NCBI GenBank assembly: GCA_045546315.1
Contig: JAZQCN010000066.1
Location: forward strand, 1 to 30,442
DNA: 30,442 nucleotides
Direction: 5' to 3'
Origin: RGIG2041 sp045546315
GTDB lineage: Bacteria; Bacillota; Clostridia; UBA1381; UMGS1253
Numbering within the stretch: position 1 is the stretch's first letter; the number at the start of each line of letters is the position of its first letter. Under the pieces are notes generated by a model, which was not told the origin of the DNA, searched no databases, and was given only the letters and a program-made list of their open reading frames with translations. Shown one piece after another: positions 1 through 7,923 of this stretch. A program made the translations under genes and the position numbers.

Positions 1-1
1 T

Positions 2-157
2 GAACACGTCAAGTTTGCGGAAGATCAGACCGCATTCCGCGGCAAGGGCAGATATGACGGCAAGCCCACCAAAAAGAATGCGTTTGTGCTTGTCACTCTT
101 GCATTTACCGCAGAAGCTGCCGCAGCTTCCACCGGTGAAGACGACGAGACTGTATAA
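2..157 (+). CDS. Major capsid protein, C-terminal end (partial)
   Basis: The window opens inside this gene; 51 codons remain before a TAA stop. The residues read AFRGKGRYDGKP followed by NAFVLVTL, which resembles the closing strand of HK97-fold major capsid proteins, where an 'AFR.xxRxDGKP...AFVxL' ending is common. The final part is Ala-rich and acidic. It lies 24 bp upstream of the connector gene, the normal capsid-to-connector order in siphoviruses. The identification rests on a short tail plus gene order, so a major capsid protein is likely but not proven. The gene continues to the left of the window. Confidence 0.7.
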   Translation, partial: EHVKFAEDQTAFRGKGRYDGKPTKKNAFVLVTLAFTAEAAAASTGEDDETV

Positions 158-181
158 ATGCAGTAAAGAGAGGGCAGCAGC

Positions 182-466
182 ATGAATGACGAAAGAAACA
201 TTGAAACAGCTTTGTCGCTGTTCAAAATAGCGCTCGGCGTCACGCACACCGTCCGCGATACATATTTCAGAAACTTGCTGCGCGCCCGCTTATGCGAACT
301 CGAAAACACCGGCATTGCTATTGACACGGAATCCCCCGAGGACAATATGCTGCTTGCTGACTATTGCGAATGGACATATAAAAACAGGGACACTGCAAAA
401 GCAATGCCGGAAAATCTGCGCTTGCGCTTGAACAATAAGAAAGTGAAAGGCAGGGCGACCACATGA
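182..466 (+). CDS. Head-tail connector protein (gp6-like), 94 aa
   Basis: This small, mostly helical protein sits directly after the capsid gene, where phages encode the connector ring that joins the portal to the tail (gp6/gp15 type). The start ATG follows a purine-rich GAGAGGGC ribosome site. The motif ADYCEWTYKNRD in its second half resembles the 'L...Y.rwlyrkR' helix common in these connectors. Its TGA stop overlaps the next ATG (ATGA), indicating translational coupling. The functional call rests mainly on size, helix pattern and position. Confidence 0.6.
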   Translation: MNDERNIETALSLFKIALGVTHTVRDTYFRNLLRARLCELENTGIAIDTESPEDNMLLADYCEWTYKNRDTAKAMPENLRLRLNNKKVKGRATT

Positions 467-774
467 ATGAATTGAACTCTGTGCAAAAAAACTCTGCCGA
501 AATCTCGCTTGACGAGGTGTGCTACACCCCGCCGTTTGAAGACGAGACGCATTTTCTCTTTTGCGCAGAAGTGCCGATAATTTCAAGTGAATTTTTCGAC
601 GCCGGCGTGCAGGACATCAAGCCGGCGCGCTCCCTCTTGGTCGACACAGAAAGCTACGATGAAAATATTGACCGCGTGAAATACAAAGGCAGCGTGTATG
701 CGATCTATCGCACATACAAAATGCCGACCGGACGCACGCAGCTGTATTTGACAGAAAAAGCGGGTGTGCGATAA
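463..774 (+). CDS. Head closure / head-tail adaptor protein, 103 aa
   Basis: Second gene of the connector block, overlapping both neighbours by a few bases (ATGA and TAATG). The protein is beta-rich with a motif ending in KYKGSVYAIYRTYKMPTGRTQLYL, a strand pattern like the small beta-barrel stoppers (gp16/HK97 gp7-type) that close the head after packaging. No strong signature motif is visible, so the role is inferred from position between the connector and the gp10-like gene. Confidence 0.5.
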   Translation: MNELNSVQKNSAEISLDEVCYTPPFEDETHFLFCAEVPIISSEFFDAGVQDIKPARSLLVDTESYDENIDRVKYKGSVYAIYRTYKMPTGRTQLYLTEKAGVR

Positions 775-1151
775 TGCCGGATGATCTTGCGGCAGCAATT
801 GCCGCCGCTCTTACAGAGTACACAGAGGAAGTAACAGAGGGAATGAAAAAAGCCGTCGACACAACGGCTGACGAAGTGAATGCAGAAATTAAGCGGCACA
901 TCAAATTCCAAAAGCGCACCGGAAAATATGTCAAGGCGTTTGCCGTCAAAACATCGTTTGAAGACAAGCGCAACAAGCGCAAAACGTGGTATGTGAAAGC
1001 CCCAGAATTCAGGAAAACGCATCTGCTCGAGAACGGTCACAAAAACCGAAACGGAACGCGTGCGCGGGCATATCCACATATCAAGTACGGCGAGGAATTG
1101 GCGCAAAAACGCCTGCCGGAGCTTATAGAAGACGCCGCGCAAGGAAAGTGA
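774..1151 (+). CDS. HK97 gp10-like tail completion protein, 125 aa
   Basis: The order, length and sequence pattern match HK97 gp10-family proteins. An N-terminal helix (VTEGMKKAVDTTADEV) is followed by basic 'RTGKYVKAF' and then 'HLLENGHKNRNGTRARAYPHI'. The segment HLLENGH...G.RA.PHI is characteristic of this family, where it reads 'HLlE.GhrrrnGgrVpArPHi'. These proteins act at the head-tail interface. The ATG overlaps the previous TAA. It ends in TGA, which shows that TGA works as a stop in this phage. Confidence 0.75.
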   Translation: MPDDLAAAIAAALTEYTEEVTEGMKKAVDTTADEVNAEIKRHIKFQKRTGKYVKAFAVKTSFEDKRNKRKTWYVKAPEFRKTHLLENGHKNRNGTRARAYPHIKYGEELAQKRLPELIEDAAQGK

Positions 1152-1160
1152 GAAACACAA

Positions 1161-1502
1161 ATGTCAAAAGTAAAAGCGCTGATTGAAAGTCGTATGCAGC
1201 AAGCGGGCATACAGACGCAGTACAGGAAATATGACAAGCCACCGGACGGCACATATTCAACGTGGTATATTGACCGCGAAAAGCTGACCGGCAGCGACGG
1301 TCAGACCAGAATCCGACACAGCGACATTGTGCTTGAACTCTGCACAATCGACAAGGATTTTGACGCAGAGGAAAAGGTCGAGACTGCCTTTGAAGACTGC
1401 GAAATCACAAAACAGGAAGACTACAACACAAACGAAAATTTGTATACAGTCACCTTTAATTTCACCATAACAACAAAAATCAAAAGGAGAATGAGGACAT
1501 GA
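1161..1502 (+). CDS. Tail terminator / minor tail protein, 113 aa
   Basis: This gene comes immediately before the major tail protein, which is the usual place of the tail terminator that caps the tail tube. The sequence alternates strands and helices, with an N-terminal helix (KALIESRMQQAG), 'YSTWYID' and a C-terminal strand 'LYTVTFNFTITTKIKRR', similar in layout to tail terminator proteins of Gram-positive siphophages. The start follows a weak GAGAAACACAA site. Its TGA stop overlaps the next ATG. The call depends on synteny and general pattern. Confidence 0.55.
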   Translation: MSKVKALIESRMQQAGIQTQYRKYDKPPDGTYSTWYIDREKLTGSDGQTRIRHSDIVLELCTIDKDFDAEEKVETAFEDCEITKQEDYNTNENLYTVTFNFTITTKIKRRMRT

Positions 1503-2095
1503 AAACCTATACCGACAGAATCGCACTCGGCAGCGGTGATTTGTTCTGCATGGAATTCACCGGAACTTTGCCGGAAGACGAGGCAATCGAAAAAGACGAG
1601 AATCTTCTCGGCGCAATCAAGGGCGGTGCATCTGTGGAATACAAGCCCACAAAATACACCGCGTATGACGACAGCGGACGCCGCAGCAAGGAAATTATCA
1701 CTGACGAGGAAGCAAAGCTCAAATCCGGTGTGATTACTTGGAACGGCAAGACGCTTGCAAGACTTTGCAGCACCGCGCGCGTAACCGAATCAGGAAACCG
1801 CCGCACGGTTAAGATCGGCGGCATCAAAAATCACGACGGCAAGAAATACGTGCTGCGTTTTCTCCACAAGGACGCAGAGGACGGCGACTGCCGCTTGACT
1901 ATCGTCGGAAGCAACGAGGCGGGCTTCACGCTTGCGTTTGCAAAGGACAAAGAAGTACAGATCGACGCAGAATTCAAGGCGTTTCCGCATGACGAAGACG
2001 GAACGCTTATCAGGTATGACGAGGAAATCGTCGACGAAGCAGCTGCCGCAAGTGTTGCGGAGACTGATGCCGGAGACGAAAACGAGGAAGCCTAA
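1499..2095 (+). CDS. Major tail protein (tail tube), 198 aa
   Basis: Predicted structural subunit of the tail tube. The protein is rich in beta strands and contains 'GAIKGGASVEYKPTKYTAYDDSGRR', 'GVITWNGKTL' and 'RFLHKDAEDGDCRLTIVGSNEAGFTLAFA', the pattern seen in tube proteins of Bacillota siphophages. It ends in an acidic, Ala-rich tail. It lies between the tail terminator and the tail assembly chaperone, exactly where the tube gene is expected. The start overlaps the previous gene's stop by four bases and follows AGGAGAATGAGGAC. Confidence 0.75.
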   Translation: MKTYTDRIALGSGDLFCMEFTGTLPEDEAIEKDENLLGAIKGGASVEYKPTKYTAYDDSGRRSKEIITDEEAKLKSGVITWNGKTLARLCSTARVTESGNRRTVKIGGIKNHDGKKYVLRFLHKDAEDGDCRLTIVGSNEAGFTLAFAKDKEVQIDAEFKAFPHDEDGTLIRYDEEIVDEAAAASVAETDAGDENEEA

Positions 2096-2106
2096 ACGAA
2101 CAAAAA

Positions 2107-2134
2107 GCGGCGGGCGGCTTTCCCCGCTCGCCGC
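2107..2134 (+). other. GC-rich stem-loop between tail tube and chaperone genes
   Basis: GCGGCGGGCGG (2107-2117) pairs with CCGCTCGCCGC (2124-2134) with one mismatch, closing a CTTTCC loop. No T-run follows, so it is unlikely to be a full terminator. A stem here could stabilise the abundant tail tube mRNA or partly attenuate downstream expression. It fills most of the 66-bp gap between the two genes. Confidence 0.6.
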
Positions 2135-2161
2135 AAATCTATATTTACAGGAGAATGAAAA

Positions 2162-2461
2162 ATGCTTGACTTAACATCAATCAAAAAACCGACGCTGCCC
2201 GTTAAAATCTCGGACGTGCTGTCCGTGACACTTCTGCCTACGTCGAAAGAGCTTGTCGACAAAATGCAGGAATTCAAAAAGAACACTGGCAGCCATAACA
2301 GCGCCGAGCTTTATCAGCTGGCGGCAGCCGTTCTTTCTGACAACACAGAAAAAAAGACCGTAACCACAGAAGACATCAAGCATCTTGATTTGTACGTTAT
2401 CAAGGAGCTTTTCAGAGAATATCAGAAATTCATTAAGGAGATCAATGCAGACCCAAACTGA
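2162..2461 (+). CDS. Tail assembly chaperone gpG-like, 99 aa
   Basis: Small protein encoded between the tail tube and the tape measure, the fixed position of the gpG-type tail assembly chaperone that coats the tape measure during tail building. The sequence is helical (LPTSKELVDKMQEFKKN; HLDLYVIKELFREYQKFIKEI). The ATG is preceded by ACAGGAGAATGAAAA. The last sense codons, GAC CCA AAC, form a slippery heptamer directly before TGA. A long open reading frame without an ATG continues in the -1 frame, as in lambda G/T. Confidence 0.8.
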   Translation: MLDLTSIKKPTLPVKISDVLSVTLLPTSKELVDKMQEFKKNTGSHNSAELYQLAAAVLSDNTEKKTVTTEDIKHLDLYVIKELFREYQKFIKEINADPN

Positions 2462-2733
2462 CGATACCGTACTACCCCGAAGACGACGAGGGGCAGGAGC
2501 GGTACACAGTAAGAACATCCCCCGACAAATGGGTCGCAGATTATGCCGGCATCAGCATTTTTGACGTGGGTAAAATCTGCTATTATGATTATTTGCTTTT
2601 GCTGCGTGAATCAATCATAACCAATTGCAGAAAAACCGAAAAAGGGCGTGAATACCTCGACAAATGCTGGATAATAGCGCAGACGAAGCCGGAGAGGGAC
2701 AAACTGCGCAAAAAATTCAGGAAAGGCGGGTAA
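2162..2733 (+). CDS. Tail assembly chaperone gpGT, made by -1 frameshift (~190 aa)
   Basis: If the ribosome slips back one base at CCCAAAC (2452-2458), reading continues as CTG ACG ATA CCG TAC from 2458 to a TAA at 2731-2733, adding 91 residues to gpG. The extension contains TIPYYPEDDEGQ, 'DKWVADYAGISIFDVGKICYYDYLLLLRESI' and 'EKGREYLDKCWIIAQTKPERDKLRKKF'. It resembles the gpT-like parts of Bacillota phages ('YYDYLxLLRxAxI.N..kTeeGreYLe.cw'). This frame has no ATG before its stop and opens only at 2437, so an independent start is unlikely. The slip site, missing start and synteny agree; the event itself is inferred. Confidence 0.8.
2452..2458 (+). promoter_or_regulatory. Programmed -1 ribosomal frameshift site CCCAAAC
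   Basis: The heptamer fits the X XXY YYZ rule in the gpG frame (C CCA AAC). It lies directly next to the gpG TGA stop (2459-2461). After slipping, the tRNAs re-pair with CCC and AAA. The downstream CCCCGAAGACGACGAGGGG could form a stem, with CCCC pairing with GGGG about 20 bases after the site. Confidence 0.8.
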
Positions 2734-2738
2734 AAGCC

Positions 2739-5357
2739 GTGGCATCAGCCATTAAAGGAATCACAATAGAAATCGGCGGCAATACCACCGGACTTGATAA
2801 AGCGTTACAAAATGTAAACAAGCAAAGCCGGTCGTTACAGTCTGAATTGAATGCGGTTGACAAGCTGCTGAAATTCGACCCCACAAACACGGAATTGCTT
2901 GCACAAAAACAAGAGCTGCTTGCAAAGCAGGCGGCGCTCGCAGCCGACCGCGTCCAAACACTGCGCGACGCGCAGGAGCAAGTCGGACAGCAGCTGAAAG
3001 ACGGGACAATCACAGACGAAGCATACAGGGCATTTCAGCGCGAAGTCGCCGCAGCTGAACAGCAGCTGAAAAAGGCAAATGCGGCACTTGACGATTTCAA
3101 CGACGAAGCATCAGACGCAGGCGCAGGCGCGGAAGACCTTGCAGAGAACGTCAAAGAGAGCGGAGACGCTGCAAAGGATGCCGGCGGAGCGTGGGACGCA
3201 ATGGGCGGCATCCTCGCAGGCGAGGCGGGTACCGCTGCCGCTGCTGCCGCAGCCGTTGCAGCTGCCGCCGGAAAAATGGCAGCAGAACTGATCGACGCAA
3301 CGAATCAGGCGGCTACATACGCGGACGACATGGCGACGCTCGCCGTACAAACGGGCGTCAGCACAGATTCCCTGCAAGCGTACAGCTACGCAGCAGAGCT
3401 TGTCGACGTTTCGCTTGACACTCTCACGGGGTCAATGGCAAAGCAAATCAAATCCATGAAAAGCGCAGCTGACGGCTCTGCGGCGTATGTTGAAGCATAC
3501 GACAAGCTCGGCGTTTCGATTCAGAATGCAGACGGAAGCATGCGTGACAGCGAGCAAGTGTACTGGGAGCTGGTCGACGCGCTGGGAAAAGTTGAAAACG
3601 AAACGGAACGCGACGCACTTGCAATGCAGCTGCTCGGCAAATCTGCGCAAGACCTCAACCCGCTTATTTCTCTCGGCAGTGAAGCTCTGGGAGAGCTTAT
3701 GCAGGAAGCAGAAGACGCCGGAGCGGTTTTGTCAGAAGACACCCTCGACGGGCTGCTTGCTGTTTCTGACGGTCTGGAACGGATGAAAAGCAGCGCCACA
3801 GCTGCCACAAACAACGTCGGCACAATTGCCGCCGGCGCGCTGTCTGAATACTACAACGGCGCAGCACTGATTTTGCAGGACTTCACAAAGCTGGTGCAGT
3901 CAGCTGTAAACGGCGAAGACATCACGGACGATTTTATAAACGGCTTTGTCGATTCCGTCACAGGAATGGTGCAAGGCGTCGCAGATCAGATTCCGGAAAT
4001 TGTCGACACTGTTTCAATCATTTTTGTGGCAATCATAGAGGTCGCAGAACAGGCACTGCCGCAGATCGTTCAGACCATTGCCGCATATTTGCCGGAGCTG
4101 CTGGCAACCGTCGGAGATATGCTGCCGAGCATCGTCGGCACTGTTGCGCAGATTCTCGGCGCTGTTATAAATAGCATTTTTGAAGCCCTGCCGACCCTTG
4201 TTGACACGGTGATCGAAATAATTGTGCTGCTGGTAGAAACTATAATTGACGCACTGCCGGACATCCTCGAGTGCGGTGTTGAAATCATTATTTCGCTGGT
4301 GGACGGCATCACAAAGGCGCTCCCGAAGCTGATACCCGCAGCTGTAAAAGCAATTGTGACCGTGGTAAAAGGCATTGTTGACAGCTTGCCCCGCATTCTG
4401 GATGCAGCGCTGCAAATCATCCTTGCACTGGTGGACGGCATTCTCGCCGCCCTGCCCCAGCTCATTGCTGCGCTGCCGGCAATCATAATCAGCATTGTTG
4501 ATTTCATCCTCGGCGCAATTCCGCAGATCATACAGGCGGGCATCACACTGCTTGTTTCTCTTGTCGGTGCGCTTCCTGAAATCATAGCCGCAATCGTGGC
4601 TGCAATTCCGCTAATTATTGACGGCATCATTTCGGCTGTGCTTGCCGCGCTGCCGCTCATAATTCAAGCCGGAATTGATTTGCTCATTGCGCTTGTGCAG
4701 GCGCTGCCGACAATCATTGTCACGATCTGCAATGCAATTCCGGAAATTATAGACGGCATCATCACGGCGCTGCTCGACAATCTCCCTGCACTTATTCAGG
4801 CGGGCGTCACGCTGTTTATTGCCATTGTGCAGAATTTGCCGACGATCATTGTTGAGATCGTCAAAGCAATTCCGCAGATCATCACCGGCATTGTAAACGC
4901 AATCACCGGCAGCGTGGGAAAAATCGCGTCAGCCGGCGGCGAACTTATAAAAGGCTTGTGGAATGGCATACAGGATGCCGGCGCGTGGCTGTGGGATAAA
5001 ATATCCGGATTTTTCGACGGCGTTGTAGATAAAATCAAGGACTTTTTCGGCATTCATTCCCCGTCAAAGCTCTTTGAGGAAGAAATCGGCAAATACTTGG
5101 CAGAGGGCGTCGGCGTCGGATTCGAGGACGAAATGGAGAGCGTGGCAGACGACATGCAAAACGCAATACCGACAAACTTTGATACAGAGGTAAATGCCGC
5201 ATATCATTCCGCAGTGGGAGCAACCGCAGGCGCTCATGTATTCGATGTCACAATCCCGCTGGCGCTTGACGGAAAAATATTGACGCGAGTTGTCTCGCGC
5301 ATCCAGTACAGCACGCAAACAAATCGTGCGGTCGTTTTGGGGGCGGTGACAGAATGA
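2739..5357 (+). CDS. Tail tape measure protein, 872 aa
   Basis: The tape measure sets tail length and helps deliver DNA. I chose the GTG at 2739 (V-A-S-A-I-K-G-I-T-I-E) because related proteins begin 'MA..IKGITIEIGG'. It starts six bases after the gpGT stop and follows GGAAAGGCGGG; an ATG at 2664 in the same frame lies inside the gpT coding part. Residues from about 20 to 140 are coiled coil rich in Gln, Ala and Lys. Residues about 437-722 are a long hydrophobic region of Leu-Pro repeats spaced roughly 20-40 residues apart, likely membrane-active. Near residue 770 comes GIHSPSK, common in tape measure C-termini. The last bases overlap the next ATG. Confidence 0.9.
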   Translation: MASAIKGITIEIGGNTTGLDKALQNVNKQSRSLQSELNAVDKLLKFDPTNTELLAQKQELLAKQAALAADRVQTLRDAQEQVGQQLKDGTITDEAYRAFQREVAAAEQQLKKANAALDDFNDEASDAGAGAEDLAENVKESGDAAKDAGGAWDAMGGILAGEAGTAAAAAAAVAAAAGKMAAELIDATNQAATYADDMATLAVQTGVSTDSLQAYSYAAELVDVSLDTLTGSMAKQIKSMKSAADGSAAYVEAYDKLGVSIQNADGSMRDSEQVYWELVDALGKVENETERDALAMQLLGKSAQDLNPLISLGSEALGELMQEAEDAGAVLSEDTLDGLLAVSDGLERMKSSATAATNNVGTIAAGALSEYYNGAALILQDFTKLVQSAVNGEDITDDFINGFVDSVTGMVQGVADQIPEIVDTVSIIFVAIIEVAEQALPQIVQTIAAYLPELLATVGDMLPSIVGTVAQILGAVINSIFEALPTLVDTVIEIIVLLVETIIDALPDILECGVEIIISLVDGITKALPKLIPAAVKAIVTVVKGIVDSLPRILDAALQIILALVDGILAALPQLIAALPAIIISIVDFILGAIPQIIQAGITLLVSLVGALPEIIAAIVAAIPLIIDGIISAVLAALPLIIQAGIDLLIALVQALPTIIVTICNAIPEIIDGIITALLDNLPALIQAGVTLFIAIVQNLPTIIVEIVKAIPQIITGIVNAITGSVGKIASAGGELIKGLWNGIQDAGAWLWDKISGFFDGVVDKIKDFFGIHSPSKLFEEEIGKYLAEGVGVGFEDEMESVADDMQNAIPTNFDTEVNAAYHSAVGATAGAHVFDVTIPLALDGKILTRVVSRIQYSTQTNRAVVLGAVTE

Positions 5358-7504
5358 AAATATACACCATAAACGGAAACACCAGAAAACCGGTTGACGG
5401 AATCACCGCAGGAATGCTGCGGGATTCCCTCGACACGGATTTTACACTTGCGCTGACGCTTTACAATTCCGATGCGCGCCGCATCAAAAAAGGCACTGTG
5501 TTGGAGTACAACGGCAATTTTTTCGACGTTGCAACGCGCACAAAATACATGAACGGTCAAGCGCCTTTTGTCGACACGACCGCAAACAGCATTTTTTGCC
5601 GGCTCAACCGCGCGGAATACGCACTCGACAGCTTTGCCGTCAACGGAACACCGGCGGAGATCATGACAGCTGCGCTGCATGGTACACCGTTCACATTTGG
5701 CAAAACAGACCTGACCGGAAAATACACAATCGTCGTAAACGAAACCAGCAGCCGCCGCGCTGTGCTGTTGACTATCGCGGCACAGCTGCACGGCGAAATA
5801 GAAATAAACGGCTACGAAATCAGCTTGCTTGCGCACCGCGGAAGCGCTGACGAAATAGAGCTGCTGGACACCGGCGTCGTGTCAGACGTTCAGGAAGAAT
5901 CAGACGACGCAGAGGGGACAACATCGTACAGCATCACGTTGCTGCACAAAGTCAACCTGAAAGCCGGCGACAATATTCATTTGAAGTTTGACCCGCTGGA
6001 AATAGACGCGCACACGCGAATCACCGCAATTGAATACAACCCATACAACCCCCTCGAGGTAAATATCGAAGTGGGCGACTATGAAATGGACATTGTGGAT
6101 TCATTCATCAGCGCGTCAAACGAAATCGCAGCTGCAAAGCACGAATTTAAGGTGACGAGCGAAGCTCTGACATCACGCATCGAATCTGCCGAGGGTGACA
6201 TCAGCAGTCTGGAACAGACCGCAGAGAGCTTGACAAGCAGAATCACGTCCGCCGAGGGCGACGTCAGCGTATTGCAGCAGACGGCGCAAAGCCTGACATC
6301 ACGCATCGAATCTGCCGAGGGTGACATCAGCAGTCTGGAACAGACCGCAGAGAGCTTGACGGCGACCGTGCGCTCAAAAGCCGATAAGTACGGCGGCACT
6401 GCATCGTCGTTCTCGTATTCGCTGACAGCAAACAGCTTTGAGCTACAAGCAAACGACGAGACGGTGCTGCTTGCGACGTCGGACGGGCTGGAAATTGTCG
6501 GCACTGTAACAGCAAACAGCGGTGTGTTCAGCAATTGCACGATAGACAGCACTTGCACTGTAAATGGCACGATCACAGCAAACAAAATCTGCTCAAATGC
6601 CGGAGCATACAGCTCGTATTCCGCGACCGGCGACATTAGCTTTATAGGCGGCACATCTATCTCGACGGCGCAATACATAATGCGTGTAACAAACGCACAA
6701 AACACCAGCAAAAAAGCGTATGTGTGCGTGTATGATGTGCAAGGCAGCATGAATGCAGCAATGTCGACAATCAGCTACGGCTCGAGCGGTTATCTATCGA
6801 CGACCAGCGTGTCAATCGTCGACACCACCGTCATGATCTCCGGTGAAAGTCTTATAATCTCTGCACCGATCAGCGCCTACAAAACAGCGTCATTTTCTGG
6901 CAAAGTGGCAATGAATGGCGGATTTACTGGCAGGACGTCTGCGGCATCCGAGCTGCGGCATACCGAGCGTTTGGGGCAAAACGGCGGGAATTATGCTTTT
7001 TTGCAATTCTATCGCAACAGCTATGGCGACGATTTCCTTGCGTGCAGCTTGTTCCACAACTATGACAACACCGATTTTTATATATACTCTTGGAATAACG
7101 GAATAGCAATCGGCGCGGCATCTGGACACGAAAACACACTCGTCGGCACGTGGTATTGCAACGGCTCTGTGATTAACAGCTCTGACCGGAACGCAAAAAA
7201 CAGCATTGCCGATATTGACGAGAAATACAGTCTGTTGTTTGATGCATTGCGACCGCGAATGTACAAATACAACGACGGAACATCAGGAAGACTGCACAGC
7301 GGATTTGTGGCGCAAGAAGTGGACGAAGCTGCAACAGCTGCCGGCATTTCGCGGTCTGAATTTGCTGCTGTTTGTATATCAGAGAGCGGGACAAAAAAGG
7401 AATCATGGGGCTTGCGTTACGAGGAATTTGTCGCCCTGAATACATACGAAATTCAAAAGCTAAAAGCCCGTATTTCGGAGCTGGAAGCAAAAATAAAAGC
7501 ATAA
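5354..7504 (+). CDS. Tail-tip/fibre protein with C-terminal S74 intramolecular chaperone, 716 aa
   Basis: Residues 1-260 resemble the hub region of Tal/tail-endopeptidase proteins (for example LLTIAAQLHGEIEINGYEI). Residues about 260-340 are a heptad coiled coil built from 21-residue repeats of LTSRIESAEGDISSLEQTAES. The middle is a beta-rich fibre part. The C-terminus, from about residue 605, matches the S74 chaperone domain: SDRNAK carries the Ser610/Lys615 pair expected for self-cleavage, followed by ALRPRMYKYNDG, GFVAQEVDEAA and a final coiled coil. In known members this domain trimerises the fibre and then cuts itself off. No separate distal tail (Dit) gene precedes it, so this may be a merged tail-tip component. 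Confidence 0.8.
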   Translation: MKIYTINGNTRKPVDGITAGMLRDSLDTDFTLALTLYNSDARRIKKGTVLEYNGNFFDVATRTKYMNGQAPFVDTTANSIFCRLNRAEYALDSFAVNGTPAEIMTAALHGTPFTFGKTDLTGKYTIVVNETSSRRAVLLTIAAQLHGEIEINGYEISLLAHRGSADEIELLDTGVVSDVQEESDDAEGTTSYSITLLHKVNLKAGDNIHLKFDPLEIDAHTRITAIEYNPYNPLEVNIEVGDYEMDIVDSFISASNEIAAAKHEFKVTSEALTSRIESAEGDISSLEQTAESLTSRITSAEGDVSVLQQTAQSLTSRIESAEGDISSLEQTAESLTATVRSKADKYGGTASSFSYSLTANSFELQANDETVLLATSDGLEIVGTVTANSGVFSNCTIDSTCTVNGTITANKICSNAGAYSSYSATGDISFIGGTSISTAQYIMRVTNAQNTSKKAYVCVYDVQGSMNAAMSTISYGSSGYLSTTSVSIVDTTVMISGESLIISAPISAYKTASFSGKVAMNGGFTGRTSAASELRHTERLGQNGGNYAFLQFYRNSYGDDFLACSLFHNYDNTDFYIYSWNNGIAIGAASGHENTLVGTWYCNGSVINSSDRNAKNSIADIDEKYSLLFDALRPRMYKYNDGTSGRLHSGFVAQEVDEAATAAGISRSEFAAVCISESGTKKESWGLRYEEFVALNTYEIQKLKARISELEAKIKA
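6167..6360 (+). repeat. Direct repeats encoding a coiled coil in the tail fibre
   Basis: A 68-bp segment is exactly repeated at 6167-6234 and 6293-6360 (offset 126 bp, 42 codons), with a diverged copy of the 63-bp unit between them. The encoded repeat LTSRIESAEGDISSLEQTAES keeps the frame, so copy number could change without breaking the gene. Confidence 0.9.
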
Positions 7505-7518
7505 GAGAGGGACACACC

Positions 7519-7911
7519 ATGAATTTGAAAGACATTGTGACAGCGAGAGATGCCGCGCAGAGACTTTCCGAAAAGCGTCTCGCCAGCTACCAGAAAGCAC
7601 GCGAGGTCGCGCAGCTGCGCAAAGCAATCGAGACAGAACACAGCTTTTACACGCAGGAAGAATCAAAGCTGATCGAAGTTTACGCGGAGAGGGGCGAGGA
7701 CGGCGCGCCGGCATTTATCGACGGCGGGCGCTTCCGTTTGAAAGACAAGACGGCTGCTGTGGAGTACGCAGAAGAAATTAAAAAGCTGCAAAACACAGAA
7801 ATCACGCCTATTGCGCCGGTGACGCTTTGCGAGGCGGATTTCAGAACGCCTGACGACTTCCCGACCGCCGCGGAAATGATCGCGCTTGAATCCTTTGTTA
7901 TTTTTGAATAA
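7519..7911 (+). CDS. Phage structural-region protein of unknown function, 130 aa
   Basis: I do not recognise a named family. The ATG at 7519 follows AAGAGAGGGACACACC; the frame stays open upstream into the fibre gene, but this start has the ribosome site. Residues 1-70 are a charged helix (TARDAAQRLSEKRLASYQKAREVAQLRKAIETEHSFY), followed by a mixed region and a short C-terminus (EMIALESFVIFE). It sits between the tail-tip protein and the baseplate protein with 14 bp and 12 bp gaps. A minor tail part or assembly factor is possible, by position only. Confidence 0.6.
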   Translation: MNLKDIVTARDAAQRLSEKRLASYQKAREVAQLRKAIETEHSFYTQEESKLIEVYAERGEDGAPAFIDGGRFRLKDKTAAVEYAEEIKKLQNTEITPIAPVTLCEADFRTPDDFPTAAEMIALESFVIFE

Positions 7912-7923
7912 GGGGGCGCGCGC

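Noticed and set aside
2664..2738. ATG at 2664 as the tape measure start
   Set aside because: It lies within the gpT coding part and gives 25 extra residues unlike the family start; GTG at 2739 has a ribosome site and a typical N-terminus.
4070..4660. Reverse-strand open frame of 196 codons inside the tape measure gene
   Set aside because: It mirrors the repetitive hydrophobic region of the tape measure; it has no domain signature of its own.
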